A stretch of 64,000 bases of DNA, taken from contig NZ_CP061770.1 of NCBI RefSeq assembly GCF_011751865.2, forward strand, positions 1,736,001 to 1,800,000. The letters run 5' to 3'. Position numbers and translations under genes: made by a program. Source of the stretch: Salinibacterium sp. ZJ70. Lineage in GTDB: Bacteria > Actinomycetota > Actinomycetes > Actinomycetales > Microbacteriaceae. The notes beneath the pieces were generated by a model. It was not told the origin of the DNA. It searched no databases and saw only the letters and a list, made by a program, of their open reading frames with translations. Positions 50,382 through 58,714 of this stretch are shown here, piece after piece. Within the stretch, counting starts at the first letter, position 1; every line of letters begins with the position of its first letter.

Positions 50382-51793
50382 GCGAGGCGTTCCGTGTTCG
50401 GGTTGGTGGTCGGGATGTAGCTGCTGTCGCGGCGCAGCAGGTCGTGTTCGTCTTCGCGACGGATGAGCACCCGGCTGTCGCCGTCGCGCACGGCGACGAC
50501 GGCGGGGCGCCCGAGATAGTTGTAGTTGCTCGAGAGCGACCAGCAGTAGGCGCCTGTCGCGGGGACGGCGAGGAGGTCGCCCGGCTGCACGTCGCCGGGA
50601 AGGTAGGCGTCGCGCACGACGATGTCCCCCGATTCGCAGTGCTTGCCGGCGACGCGCACGAGCGCAGGGTCGGTGTCGGAGACACGGTTCGCGAGGCGCA
50701 CCGTGTAGTCGGCCTCGTAGAGGGCAGGGCGCGCGTTGTCGCTCATACCGCCGTCGACGCTCACATAGCGGCGCACGGCGACCTCCTCGACGGTGACGTC
50801 CTTGATCGTGCCGACCTCGTAGAGCGTGATGCCGGCGGGGCCGATGATGGAGCGGCCGGGCTCGATCGCGATCGCGGGCACGGGCACGCCCATGCGCGCC
50901 GTCTCGGCCTGCAGGGTGGCCGCGAAGTCGGCGGCGATCGTCTCGATGGGGGTCACGACGTCGGCATCCGTGTAGGCGATGCCGAACCCTCCGCCGAGGT
51001 TGAGCTCGGGGACGGGGCCGTCTTCGAGCAGTGCGGCGTGCACCTCCACGAGACGGCGGATCGCCTCGGCGAAGCCCGAGGAGTCGAAGATCTGAGAGCC
51101 GATGTGCGAATGAAGGCCCAGGAACCGAAGCGACTCGTGCGCACGGATGCGGGCGACCACCTCGGCGGTCTCGGCGAGCGGGATGCCGAACTTCTGGTCC
51201 TCACGCGCGGTCGCGAGGTACTCGTGGGTGGAGGCATGCACGCCCGAGTTGATGCGCAGACGCACTGCCTGCACGCGCCCGTGCCGCGCCGCGGCCTCCG
51301 CGACACGCTCGATCTCGATGATGCTGTCGAGCACGATCGCGCCCATGCCGATCTCGACCGCGCGGTCGATCTCGGCGAGGCTCTTGTTGTTGCCGTGGAA
51401 CCCGAGCCGTGCCGGGTCGACCCCCGCCGCGAGCGCGACGGCGAGCTCTCCCCCACTGCACACGTCGATGTTGAGGCCGGCCTCGGCCATCCAGCGGGCC
51501 ACCTCGATCGAGAGGAACGCCTTGCCGGCGTAGTAGACGGTGGCGTGCGTGCCGAGCGGCGCAAGAGCGTCGGCGAAGGCGTCGCGGATGCGTGCGGCGC
51601 GTGCCCGCGCATCCGCCTCGTCGATGACGTACAGCGGTGTGCCGTAGGCGGCCTGCAGCGCGCGCGCGTCGACCCCTCCGACGCGGAGGACGCCGTCAGC
51701 ACGATCGGCGTTGGCTGGCCAGATGTCGCTCGAGAGCGCGTTCGCATCATCCGGGTGGGTCAGCCACCCGGGAGCGAGGGGATTTGCAGTCAC
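50378..51793 (-). CDS. lysA: diaminopimelate decarboxylase
   Basis: The last step of lysine synthesis, from meso-diaminopimelate; PLP enzyme with a TIM barrel and a beta domain. It is 471 residues. The PLP lysine is K91 in YYAGKAF. HIGSQI lies near 220-225, GGGFGIAY near 255 and the active-site CESGD near 385-390 from the partner subunit. The GTG at 51793 is chosen for GAGGTGAAC immediately upstream. It starts a four-gene amino-acid operon with hom-thrC-thrB. Confidence 0.95.
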   Translation of the reverse strand: MTANPLAPGWLTHPDDANALSSDIWPANADRADGVLRVGGVDARALQAAYGTPLYVIDEADARARAARIRDAFADALAPLGTHATVYYAGKAFLSIEVARWMAEAGLNIDVCSGGELAVALAAGVDPARLGFHGNNKSLAEIDRAVEIGMGAIVLDSIIEIERVAEAAARHGRVQAVRLRINSGVHASTHEYLATAREDQKFGIPLAETAEVVARIRAHESLRFLGLHSHIGSQIFDSSGFAEAIRRLVEVHAALLEDGPVPELNLGGGFGIAYTDADVVTPIETIAADFAATLQAETARMGVPVPAIAIEPGRSIIGPAGITLYEVGTIKDVTVEEVAVRRYVSVDGGMSDNARPALYEADYTVRLANRVSDTDPALVRVAGKHCESGDIVVRDAYLPGDVQPGDLLAVPATGAYCWSLSSNYNYLGRPAVVAVRDGDSRVLIRREDEHDLLRRDSSYIPTTNPNTERLA

Positions 51794-51890
51794 GTTCACC
51801 TCACGGTACGTCGGAACGGGGTGAGGCGAGCGAACCCGGATTGGTCCCTGAAGCCTCGGCGATTCTATCGGCTCTCGGATACCCCGAGGG

Positions 51891-52334
51891 TCATGAGCTC
51901 TCGGGCCGAGACGTGCGCCCGCGCCACAGTCGCGCAAGCACGATGCAGAACGTCGTCAGGGTCGCGGCGGCGACGAGGCCGGCCACGAGGAGCCCGAATG
52001 CGGGCGTGTTGGCGTAGAAGAGCACCGGTGAGATGAGGGCGCCGATGGTCGTGCCGATGGCGAGCGCGATGAGTTCGCGGCGCAGCCGGCGCGGGGGCCG
52101 CTGGGCCGCCGCGAGGCCGAGCATTCCGAACAGGAACGGCGGCACCGCCATCCCCAGTCCGATGGTGAGGATCGCGGGGATGAGCGACGCGAGCAGCTCC
52201 CCTCCTTCGCCCGCCGAGACGACGCCCGCGATGGCGAGTCCGGCCGCGACGATGACACACGCCACCGCCGATGCGACGCCGAGGCGCCAGGCCACCGCGC
52301 CCATCCGCGGTGGGCGCACGATGCTCTCGCTCAC
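51891..52334 (-). CDS. small four-helix membrane protein, unknown
   Basis: 147 residues. I do not recognise the family. Four hydrophobic segments lie at about 16-40, 47-75, 88-107 and 110-135, with short basic loops (RPPRRLRRE). No catalytic motif is visible. GTG start in a GTGA overlap with the DUF2993 gene, so it is co-translated in the argS operon. It lies 97 bases ahead of lysA. Confidence 0.75.
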   Translation of the reverse strand: MSESIVRPPRMGAVAWRLGVASAVACVIVAAGLAIAGVVSAGEGGELLASLIPAILTIGLGMAVPPFLFGMLGLAAAQRPPRRLRRELIALAIGTTIGALISPVLFYANTPAFGLLVAGLVAAATLTTFCIVLARLWRGRTSRPESS

Positions 52335-53134
52335 TCCGGGCACACGCCCTTCGTGCGGAACTCCGAGCCTCCGAGCGCCTGCCCTGCGCCGTTGAGTTCG
52401 ACGACGAGCTCGCCGCCGTCGACCCGCACGTCTTCGAGGGTGAGCGCCGCGGGCAGGCGATCGGCGATGCACACGGCACGCGTCTGCGTGATGGTGCGCG
52501 CCGCGTCGCCCCAGAACCTGTCGGATGCGAGGCTCGCGGCATCGAACGTCGAATCTCCGATTCGGATGCTCGTGGGCGTGAACGTGAGGACCCCGTCGGC
52601 TGCGCCCGGCGTCAGCCCGAGGCCGAGCGGGAGCGTCATGCCGAGGAGCGACACCTCACCCGAGGCGACGATCTCCGCGTCCTCGAGCGACACCGAGGTG
52701 ATGTCGACACCGCTCAGGCGGTCGGCGATCCCGCCGAGCGCCTCCTCCGGGACGCGATAGCTCACCTGCAGGTCGCGGACGGGGGCGTTCTGATCCAGCG
52801 GCACTCCACGCGCTTCGATGAGCACCTCGCCGGAGAGCGGCCCGAGCGCAAGCGGATCGACGGTCACGTTCACCTGCTCGATGCGACCGGTGAGTGCCTG
52901 GAAGGCGAGGGAGCCCGGTCCGAGATCCACCCCGACGGGGGTTTCGGCAGGCACGTCGAGTGCGGTGCGCACCTCCTGCTCGACGGCCGAGACGGCGATG
53001 CCGCGCCCCACCGTCTCGATGAGCGCGATGACCGCCGCCACGAGGACGATGAGGAAGACCGCGACGACCCACGGCCAGATGCGCCGCGAGCGCGGTGCGG
53101 GGCTGAGCGAGGGGTCGCGATCCATCATCGTCAC
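52331..53134 (-). CDS. DUF2993 (LmeA-like) membrane-anchored protein
   Basis: 267 residues. A cytoplasmic Arg-containing N-terminus, one membrane segment at about 20-41, and an outside beta-rich domain. Pattern and length fit DUF2993. In mycobacteria the member LmeA binds phospholipid and is needed for lipomannan maturation. Two cysteines (222 and 265) could form a disulfide. GTG start in a GTGA overlap with argS; an ATG two codons later is an alternative. Function here is inferred only. Confidence 0.78.
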   Translation of the reverse strand: MTMMDRDPSLSPAPRSRRIWPWVVAVFLIVLVAAVIALIETVGRGIAVSAVEQEVRTALDVPAETPVGVDLGPGSLAFQALTGRIEQVNVTVDPLALGPLSGEVLIEARGVPLDQNAPVRDLQVSYRVPEEALGGIADRLSGVDITSVSLEDAEIVASGEVSLLGMTLPLGLGLTPGAADGVLTFTPTSIRIGDSTFDAASLASDRFWGDAARTITQTRAVCIADRLPAALTLEDVRVDGGELVVELNGAGQALGGSEFRTKGVCPE

Positions 53135-54792
53135 ATCCGTTCGGGGGCCGAGACTCCGAGCAGGCGCAGACCGTTGCGCAGCACCTGGCCCGTGGCGTCG
53201 TTGAGAACGAGGCGAGTGCCGTGGACCGCCTCGACCGGGTCGTCTCCCTGCGGGATGACGCGCGTCGCGCCGTACCAGCGGTGGTAGGAGCCGGCGAGGT
53301 CCTCGAGGTAGCGCGCGACGCGGTGCGGTTCGCGGTACTCGGTGGCCTGCAGCAGCACGCGCGGGAAGTCGGCGAGCGCCCCGAGCAGCTCGCTCTCGGT
53401 CTCGTGGCTGAGCAGCGACGGGTCGAAGGTCGACGGGTCGATGCCCGCGGTGGCGGCGTTGCGCGCGACAGCGCGCGTGCGCGAGTGGGCGTACTGCACG
53501 TAGAAGACGGGGTTGTCGTTCGACTTCTTGGAGAGCAGGTCCAGATCGATGTCGATGTTGGAGTCGATCGAGCTGCGGACGAGCGCGTAGCGTGCGGCAT
53601 CCACGCCGACCGCCTCGACGAGGTCCTCCATCGTGACGACGGTGCCCGCGCGCTTCGACATGCGCATCGGAGCGCCGTCCTTGAGGAGGTTCACCATCTG
53701 GCCGATGAGGATCTCGAGGTTCACGTAGGGCGTGTCGCCGAACGCGGCCGTCATCGCCATGAGGCGCTGCACATAGCCGTGGTGGTCGGCGCCGAGCATG
53801 ATGATGCAGCGGTCGAAGCCGCGCTCGCGCTTGTCGAGGTAGTAGGCGAGGTCGCCCGAGATGTACGCCGGTTCGCCGTCGGACTTGATGACGACGCGGT
53901 CCTTGTCGTCCTCGAACGAGGTGGTGCGCAGCCACGTGGCGCCGTCGGCCTCGTAGATGTGGCCGAGTTCGCGCAGGCGCGCGACCGCACGGTCGACGGC
54001 CCCCGCCTCGTGCAGGGAGTTCTCGTGGAAGTACACGTCGAAGTCGACGCCGAACTCGTGCAGGCTCGCCTTGATCTCGCCGAACATGAGGTTGACGCCC
54101 ACCTCGCGGAACACCTCCTGGAGTTCCTCACGGGGCAGCGCCTGGAGGTCGCCGGGGTAGTTCGCCTCGACGCGCGCCGCGATGTCGAGAATGTACGCCC
54201 CGCCGTAGCCGTCCTCGGGGGCGGGCTCGCCGAGGTGCGCGGCCACCAGGCTGCGCGCGAAACGGTCGATCTGGGCGCCGTGATCGTTGAAGTAGTACTC
54301 CCGCGTGACATCGCCGCCCTGCGCCTGCATGAGGCGCGCGAGGCTGTCGCCGACAGCCGCCCAGCGCGTGCCGCCGATGTGGATGGGGCCGGTCGGGTTC
54401 GCCGAGACGAATTCGAGGTTGATGCGCTCACCCGTGTAGAGAGTGCCCTCGCCGTAGGCGTCGCCCGCGTCGAGGATGCGCCGGGCGAGCTGGCCCGCTG
54501 CGGCCGCGTCGAGCGTGATGTTGAGGAAGCCGGGGCCCGCGACGTCGGCCGCGGCGATGCCGTCGACCGTGACGAGGCTCGCGGCGAGCGCGTCCGCGAA
54601 CTCGCGCGGCGCGACACCGAGGCGCTTGCCGAGCTTCATGGCGACGTTGGACGCCCAGTCGCCGTGGTCGCGGTTGCGGGGGCGCTCGAGTGCAACCTCG
54701 TCGGCGGAGATGCTCTCGGGGTCCGCCCCTCGCGCGACCGCCGCCTGTCGGACGTGGTCGAGCAGGACGGCGGAAAGTTCAGCGGGATTCAC
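53131..54792 (-). CDS. argS: arginyl-tRNA synthetase
   Basis: Charges tRNA-Arg. It is 553 residues of the class I fold. The N-terminal tRNA-binding domain is followed by the HIGH-type motif HIGG at 138-141 ([10 protein letters not shown]) and the second signature MSKRAG near 358. The C-terminal anticodon-binding domain ends in [10 protein letters not shown]. The GTG at 54792 matches the family start; TAGGAT ends about 9 bases upstream and no Shine-Dalgarno is present, so it may be leaderless. It heads the long conserved minus-strand block. Confidence 0.95.
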   Translation of the reverse strand: MNPAELSAVLLDHVRQAAVARGADPESISADEVALERPRNRDHGDWASNVAMKLGKRLGVAPREFADALAASLVTVDGIAAADVAGPGFLNITLDAAAAGQLARRILDAGDAYGEGTLYTGERINLEFVSANPTGPIHIGGTRWAAVGDSLARLMQAQGGDVTREYYFNDHGAQIDRFARSLVAAHLGEPAPEDGYGGAYILDIAARVEANYPGDLQALPREELQEVFREVGVNLMFGEIKASLHEFGVDFDVYFHENSLHEAGAVDRAVARLRELGHIYEADGATWLRTTSFEDDKDRVVIKSDGEPAYISGDLAYYLDKRERGFDRCIIMLGADHHGYVQRLMAMTAAFGDTPYVNLEILIGQMVNLLKDGAPMRMSKRAGTVVTMEDLVEAVGVDAARYALVRSSIDSNIDIDLDLLSKKSNDNPVFYVQYAHSRTRAVARNAATAGIDPSTFDPSLLSHETESELLGALADFPRVLLQATEYREPHRVARYLEDLAGSYHRWYGATRVIPQGDDPVEAVHGTRLVLNDATGQVLRNGLRLLGVSAPERM

Positions 54793-54850
54793 GAACAACG
54801 ATCCTACCGGGGCCTGTTGCTCGCGCGTCCGGCATACCCGAGGGGACACA

Positions 54851-55450
54851 ATGGTCACCATGGCGCCTCGTCCCTTCACCGTCGGACTCTCCGCATCCGC
54901 CCTCGTGCTCTCGGTCATGCTCGCGGGGTGCACCCCGCAGCCCGCGGAACCTGAGCCCACCAAGGACGCGCCGACGCCGGCGGCGACCGAGACGGCCGCA
55001 CCGGAACCGGATCCGACGGAGGCTCCCACCACGTCCACTCCCGTCACGGCCGCGTGCGATGAGCTCGTGAGCCTGCAGGCGATGTACGACTTCAACCCCA
55101 ACTTCAGCCTCCTCGGTTCGTGGACCCCCACGGCGGGAACCCCTGCAGAGCGCGCGACCGCATCACAGGGCCTCGCCTGCAGATGGCAGAACGACACGAG
55201 CGGGGACACGATCGAGCTCTCGGTCGCGTCGTTCGACGCGGGAACGCTCGAGCGCATGGCGAACGACACCTACGACTCCAGCACGATGGTGCCGACGTAC
55301 GGCGGCGAAGGCTACTTCTCGGTCGCGGGCGGAATCGGCGAGGCCGTGGTGTTCGAGGAGCAGTACTGGGTGGTGCTGCGCTCCAGCTACTTCATGGAGC
55401 CCGGCGACGCCGAGTACCTCATGACGACGGTGCTGAGCGCGCTGCCGTGA
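54851..55450 (+). CDS. lipoprotein, unknown function
   Basis: 199 residues. The signal peptide ends in the lipobox VMLAGC (C about 27). A Pro/Thr/Glu-rich linker of about 40 residues follows, then a globular domain with two cysteines (about 69 and 109) that could pair. No catalytic motif. The overall plan is the same as the lipoprotein at 62292, and both end with a short WVVL/WISVI and acidic helix region; they may be distant relatives. GAGGGG precedes the ATG. It is divergent from argS. Confidence 0.8.
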   Translation: MVTMAPRPFTVGLSASALVLSVMLAGCTPQPAEPEPTKDAPTPAATETAAPEPDPTEAPTTSTPVTAACDELVSLQAMYDFNPNFSLLGSWTPTAGTPAERATASQGLACRWQNDTSGDTIELSVASFDAGTLERMANDTYDSSTMVPTYGGEGYFSVAGGIGEAVVFEEQYWVVLRSSYFMEPGDAEYLMTTVLSALP

Positions 55451-55504
55451 CGCGCTCGCGGATCAGCGATCCGCACTCCTTCGGGCTGGTAGCCTGAGGG
55501 TCAC

Positions 55505-55577
55505 GCCCTTGTAGCTCAGTGGATAGAGCGCTTCCCTCCGGAGGAAGAGGTCGCACGTTCGAATCGTGTCAAGGGCA
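55505..55577 (+). tRNA. tRNA-Arg (anticodon CCG)
   Basis: A 73-base cloverleaf. The acceptor stem GCCCTTG pairs fully with CAAGGGC. The anticodon stem CTTCC/GGAAG encloses the 7-base loop CTCCGGA, giving anticodon CCG for codon CGG. The T loop is TTCGAAT. The 3' CCA is not encoded. It stands alone between a lipoprotein gene and the sigma-factor gene. Confidence 0.95.
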
Positions 55578-55666
55578 CTTCTCATGCCTCCCGCGTCCGC
55601 GATTCTCGGAGCGCCACAACGTTTTCTGCGCTCTCCTCGTCTACAAGGATGAGGAGGGAGGTCGCC

Positions 55667-56287
55667 GTGGCATCGGATCGCACCTGGGAGCGCGTCGTCG
55701 CCGAGCTCGTGGAGCAGCGCGGGGATGCTCTGCTGCGCTACGCGCGGCTCCTCACTGGCGGGGATGAGGACGCCGCCGACCTCGTGCAGGACGCGCTCGT
55801 GCGCACCTTCGGTCGTCTGCGCAACGGCTTCACCGTCGAATCGGCTGAGGCGTATGTGCGGCGCGCGATCCTCAACGCGTCGCTCGATCGCGGTCGCCGC
55901 GTGAGCCTGTGGCGGCGCATCGCGCCTGGCCAGTATGTGAGGGATGAGATCCCGGGCGCCGACGCCGCGACGGATGCGCGCCTCGATCTGCACGGAGAGC
56001 TGCGCAAGCTCACCCCCCGCGAGCGCGCCTGCCTCGTGCTGCGCTACTACGACGACCTGAAGGTCGACGACGTCGCCCAGACGCTCGGCATCAGCTCCGG
56101 TGCGGTCAAGCGCTACCTGAGCGATGGCCTCGCCAAGATGGCGATCGCCCTCGCGGATGACGGGACGGCCGAGGGCCGACTCGGGCCCGCTGGAGCTCGC
56201 CCAGGTACCGGAACGACGCCGTACCGCGGTGCCCCCGCGCTGCGTCCCACCGAGACGAAGGAGGGCGACCGTGCCCACCGAATCTGA
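55667..56287 (+). CDS. ECF sigma factor (SigE-like family)
   Basis: Directs RNA polymerase to a small stress or envelope regulon. It is 206 residues. Region 2 is at about 18-85 (LLTGGDEDAADLVQDALVRTF, LNASLDRGRR) and region 4 at about 108-160 (LTPRERACLVLRYYDDLKVDDVA, SSGAVKRYLSDGL). The GTG at 55667 is chosen because AGGAGGGAGG ends 6 bases before it; an ATG six codons earlier overlaps that site. The last 40 residues are a non-conserved Gly/Pro/Thr-rich tail. It overlaps the next gene by 17 bases. Confidence 0.88.
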   Translation: MASDRTWERVVAELVEQRGDALLRYARLLTGGDEDAADLVQDALVRTFGRLRNGFTVESAEAYVRRAILNASLDRGRRVSLWRRIAPGQYVRDEIPGADAATDARLDLHGELRKLTPRERACLVLRYYDDLKVDDVAQTLGISSGAVKRYLSDGLAKMAIALADDGTAEGRLGPAGARPGTGTTPYRGAPALRPTETKEGDRAHRI

Positions 56288-56999
56288 GCTTCGCGACCTC
56301 CTGCACGACGGCTCCGGCCCCTCCCATGGGCTCGACGCCGCGCGGATCGTCCGCCGCGCGCGTGCGCGCCGACTCCCCAAGCAGCTCGCCGCCGGTGCAG
56401 GTGGGGTGCTCGCGGTGGCGGCGCTCGCGATCCCCGTGGCCATCGGGGGTTCGCTCGGCGGGCTGAGTCCTGCGAGCGATGGCTCCGCGGGCGGCGACAG
56501 CGCCGTCATGATGGATGAGCCCGGCGACGCCGCACTCGAGTCGGCGACGCGCGCGGCCCCTGACGAGCTCGTCTGCGGCGGTGAGGCCGTGGGCTACGTC
56601 GCACACCCGGACGACCTTCAGCTGCGGATCACGAACCCGAACGGCGCCGGCGCGCCGACCACCGTGCTGGAGCTCGAGCTGCGGAACGAGGGAGAGGATC
56701 TCGTCACGGGCACGATGCCCGCCACGGTCTCGGTGGCGCTCGTGCAGGACGGCGTGGTCGTGGCGCTCAACGAGCTCGATGCGACCGAGCGCGTGGACGT
56801 GGATCTCGCCCCGCGGGCGACGATGCTGCTGCGCGCGGAGCTGCCTCTCACGGCCTGCGACATGGGTGACGGTGCCGCGGGAGAACCCGTGCCCGCGGGC
56901 GACTACGACGTGGTGGCGCTCGCGCCGGTCGAGCGCGCGGACGGCTCCTCGGCGCTCGTCGTGGCGTGGCCTTGGCGGTTCGAGGTCTTCGAGTTCTGA
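56271..56999 (+). CDS. membrane protein paired with the sigma factor, possible anti-sigma or sensor
   Basis: 242 residues. A cytoplasmic N-terminus of about 38 residues (ESELRDLLHDGSG) is followed by one membrane segment at about 44-62 and an outside beta-rich domain with two cysteines (about 102 and 202). There is no zinc-binding anti-sigma (HxxxCxxC) motif. Overlap with the sigma gene, and a single membrane span, fit a partner that holds or senses for the sigma factor. AAGGAGG sits 7 bases before the GTG start. The role is inferred from context. Confidence 0.72.
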   Translation: MPTESELRDLLHDGSGPSHGLDAARIVRRARARRLPKQLAAGAGGVLAVAALAIPVAIGGSLGGLSPASDGSAGGDSAVMMDEPGDAALESATRAAPDELVCGGEAVGYVAHPDDLQLRITNPNGAGAPTTVLELELRNEGEDLVTGTMPATVSVALVQDGVVVALNELDATERVDVDLAPRATMLLRAELPLTACDMGDGAAGEPVPAGDYDVVALAPVERADGSSALVVAWPWRFEVFEF

Positions 57000-57052
57000 G
57001 CGTCATAGGATTTCGACACGATGCGCACGTGCGCGTCGCAGTCGGGAGCACT

Positions 57053-57838
57053 ATGTCGTTCGTCGTCGTGCCGCAGTGGCAGGGATCTCCATCGAGCAGG
57101 GCGATGAGGCTCGCCGACGGCGCGCGGGCGATCCGCGCCGACCTGCCGGCGAACTCGACGCGCGAGGTGGATGTCCCGCTCGAGGCAGGCGATTCGGCCG
57201 GATCGGGCATCGCGCGCTTCGGCGCCGTTCTCACCGTCCGCGAGCGCCTCACGCGCGAGCTCTCCCAGGTGCCCTCCCCGGCGATCGTGATCGGCGGGGA
57301 CTGCGGCGTGAGCGCAGGCGCGATCGCCCACGCGGCATCCGAGGACGTCGCTGTCGTGTGGTTCGACGCGCACCCCGATCTGAACACCGCGATCACCTCG
57401 CCCTCGGGGGCATTCGCCGGGATGGTGCTCGCCTCGCTCGTCGAGGAGGGTGTGGTCGCCGGACCACGGGTCGTCATCGCGGGTGCCCGCGACTGGGATG
57501 CCGCCGAGGAGGAGTTCGCCGCCGAGCACGGCATCCGCGCCGTCGCGGCGTCGGAGATCGACGCGGATGTGCTCGTCGAGGCGGTTGCCGCCACGGGCGC
57601 CGCACGCATCTACGTGCACATCGACCTCGACGTGCTCGATCCGAGCGAGCTCTCGGGCCTGCTCACTCCCATCCCCTTCGGTGTGGCCACCGGCGACCTC
57701 GTCGCCGCCATCCGGGGCCTCTGCGCGCGCTTCCCGCTCGCCGGCGCGACGATCGCATCGTTCGCCCCCGAATCGGAGGCGGCGGCGGTCGACGGCGCAC
57801 CCACGATCCTGAGGCTCATCGCGGCACTGAGGTCATGA
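57053..57838 (+). CDS. arginase-fold (ureohydrolase) family protein
   Basis: 261 residues. The metal-binding pattern of arginase/agmatinase is present with one change. GGDC (81-84) stands where GGDH is usual, so C84 replaces a manganese-binding His. DAHPD (D105, H107, D109) and HIDLDVLDP (D191, D193) are intact. It is short for an arginase (about 300). The substrate could be arginine, agmatine, guanidinobutyrate or formiminoglutamate; a link to the polyamine genes is possible but they are far away. GGGAG precedes the ATG. The stop overlaps the next start (ATGA). Confidence 0.82.
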   Translation: MSFVVVPQWQGSPSSRAMRLADGARAIRADLPANSTREVDVPLEAGDSAGSGIARFGAVLTVRERLTRELSQVPSPAIVIGGDCGVSAGAIAHAASEDVAVVWFDAHPDLNTAITSPSGAFAGMVLASLVEEGVVAGPRVVIAGARDWDAAEEEFAAEHGIRAVAASEIDADVLVEAVAATGAARIYVHIDLDVLDPSELSGLLTPIPFGVATGDLVAAIRGLCARFPLAGATIASFAPESEAAAVDGAPTILRLIAALRS

Positions 57839-58281
57839 GACTGACCCCGTACGTCCGGCCCGCCGATCCGAACCGCATCGAGCGCGCCGCGGCCGCGGTC
57901 GTGCGCGGTGTCGTCGCGGTGCCCGGCATCCGGCGCGTTCTGCTGTGGCGCGCGATCGCGGTGCCCGGCTACTGGCTGGCCACGGCGTGCGGGTTCGTGT
58001 GGGGCACGGTCCTCTTGGGCCGCCACCGCCGGAGTCACGGTCTGCACATCATCACCCGCCTGCCCCGGTGGGCGTTCGGTCGCGGCGGCACGACGATCGG
58101 CGCGGTGTTCCTCACGCGGGGCGACGCCCCCGACCGTGTGCTCGAACACGAGGCCGTGCATCGCGAGCAGTGGCGCACGTACGGTCTCGCCCTGCCGATC
58201 CTGTACCTGGCGGCGGGGCATGTGGCGCGCACGAACAGGTTCGAGGTGGAGGCAGGGCTCGCGAAGGGCGGCTACTCCTGA
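57835..58281 (+). CDS. small membrane protein with HExxH motif, unknown
   Basis: 148 residues. One hydrophobic segment lies at about 44-62 and another at about 116-128. Between them is LEHEAVHREQW with a perfect HExxH (HEAVH, 105-109). NRFEVEAG at 134-141 offers a Glu as third zinc ligand, in the order and spacing of zincin-type proteases. No family name comes to mind. The ATG overlaps the arginase-fold stop, so the two are co-translated. Protease activity is only inferred. Confidence 0.75.
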   Translation: MRLTPYVRPADPNRIERAAAAVVRGVVAVPGIRRVLLWRAIAVPGYWLATACGFVWGTVLLGRHRRSHGLHIITRLPRWAFGRGGTTIGAVFLTRGDAPDRVLEHEAVHREQWRTYGLALPILYLAAGHVARTNRFEVEAGLAKGGYS

Positions 58282-58303
58282 CGACGCATCGCGTCGGATG
58301 AGG

Positions 58304-58660
58304 TCAGTCGGAGGTGACGACGCGCGCCGAGTCGTCGCCGGAGATCCACGCGTAGACGCGGTGCTCACGATCGGCCTCGACCGGCAGCATCTCGGCGAGC
58401 CACGCATCGACGGCGGTCTGCAGGCTCTGGCCCCGCTCGCGCAGCAGCCACGTGACGCAGACGCGACCGGGGGCGGGAAGCTCGCGGATCGCGTCCGCGT
58501 TCTCGACCTCGATGAAGATGCGGCCGCGTGCCTTCGCCGGAAGCGTCGCGGTGATCGCCTCGACGACGGGGATGTCCGCTTCCACGGCGCCGAGAAGCAC
58601 GGAGTCGCCGGTTTCGGGATTCCAGGCGAGCGATGAGGAGAGCAGGTCGGCGAGAAGCAT
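58304..58660 (-). CDS. SIP-like (siderophore-interacting protein C-terminal domain) protein
   Basis: 118 residues that resemble only the C-terminal half of siderophore-interacting ferric reductases: VLLGAVEADIPVVEAI, then GRIFIEVENAD, then VTWLLRERG. The FAD-binding N-terminal half is missing. An iron box lies 11 bases upstream, and TATACT (58673-58668) ends 8 bases before the ATG with no Shine-Dalgarno, so it is iron-controlled and likely leaderless. A partner flavoprotein elsewhere, or a different role, must be assumed. Confidence 0.78.
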   Translation of the reverse strand: MLLADLLSSSLAWNPETGDSVLLGAVEADIPVVEAITATLPAKARGRIFIEVENADAIRELPAPGRVCVTWLLRERGQSLQTAVDAWLAEMLPVEADREHRVYAWISGDDSARVVTSD

Positions 58661-58670
58661 CGACGCCAGT

Positions 58671-58689
58671 ATAGGTCAGGCTTACCTAA
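58671..58689. promoter_or_regulatory. DtxR/IdeR-type iron box
   Basis: ATAGGTCAGGCTTACCTAA matches the 19-bp DtxR/IdeR consensus TTAGGTTAGGCTAACCTAA at 16 of 19 positions. It overlaps the -10 hexamer of the SIP-like gene, so iron-loaded DtxR/IdeR should block transcription. Confidence 0.85.
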
Positions 58690-58714
58690 CTTGAGAATGG
58701 GAAAGTGCCGTGAC

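Noticed and set aside
51794..51890. A lysine or threonine riboswitch or attenuator ahead of lysA-hom-thrCB
   Set aside because: The 97-base gap shows no run of Lys or Thr codons and no conserved riboswitch core that I could recognise.
55649..55666. ATG at 55649 as the sigma-factor start
   Set aside because: It overlaps the AGGAGGGAGG ribosome site that is well placed for the GTG at 55667; it remains possible but less likely.
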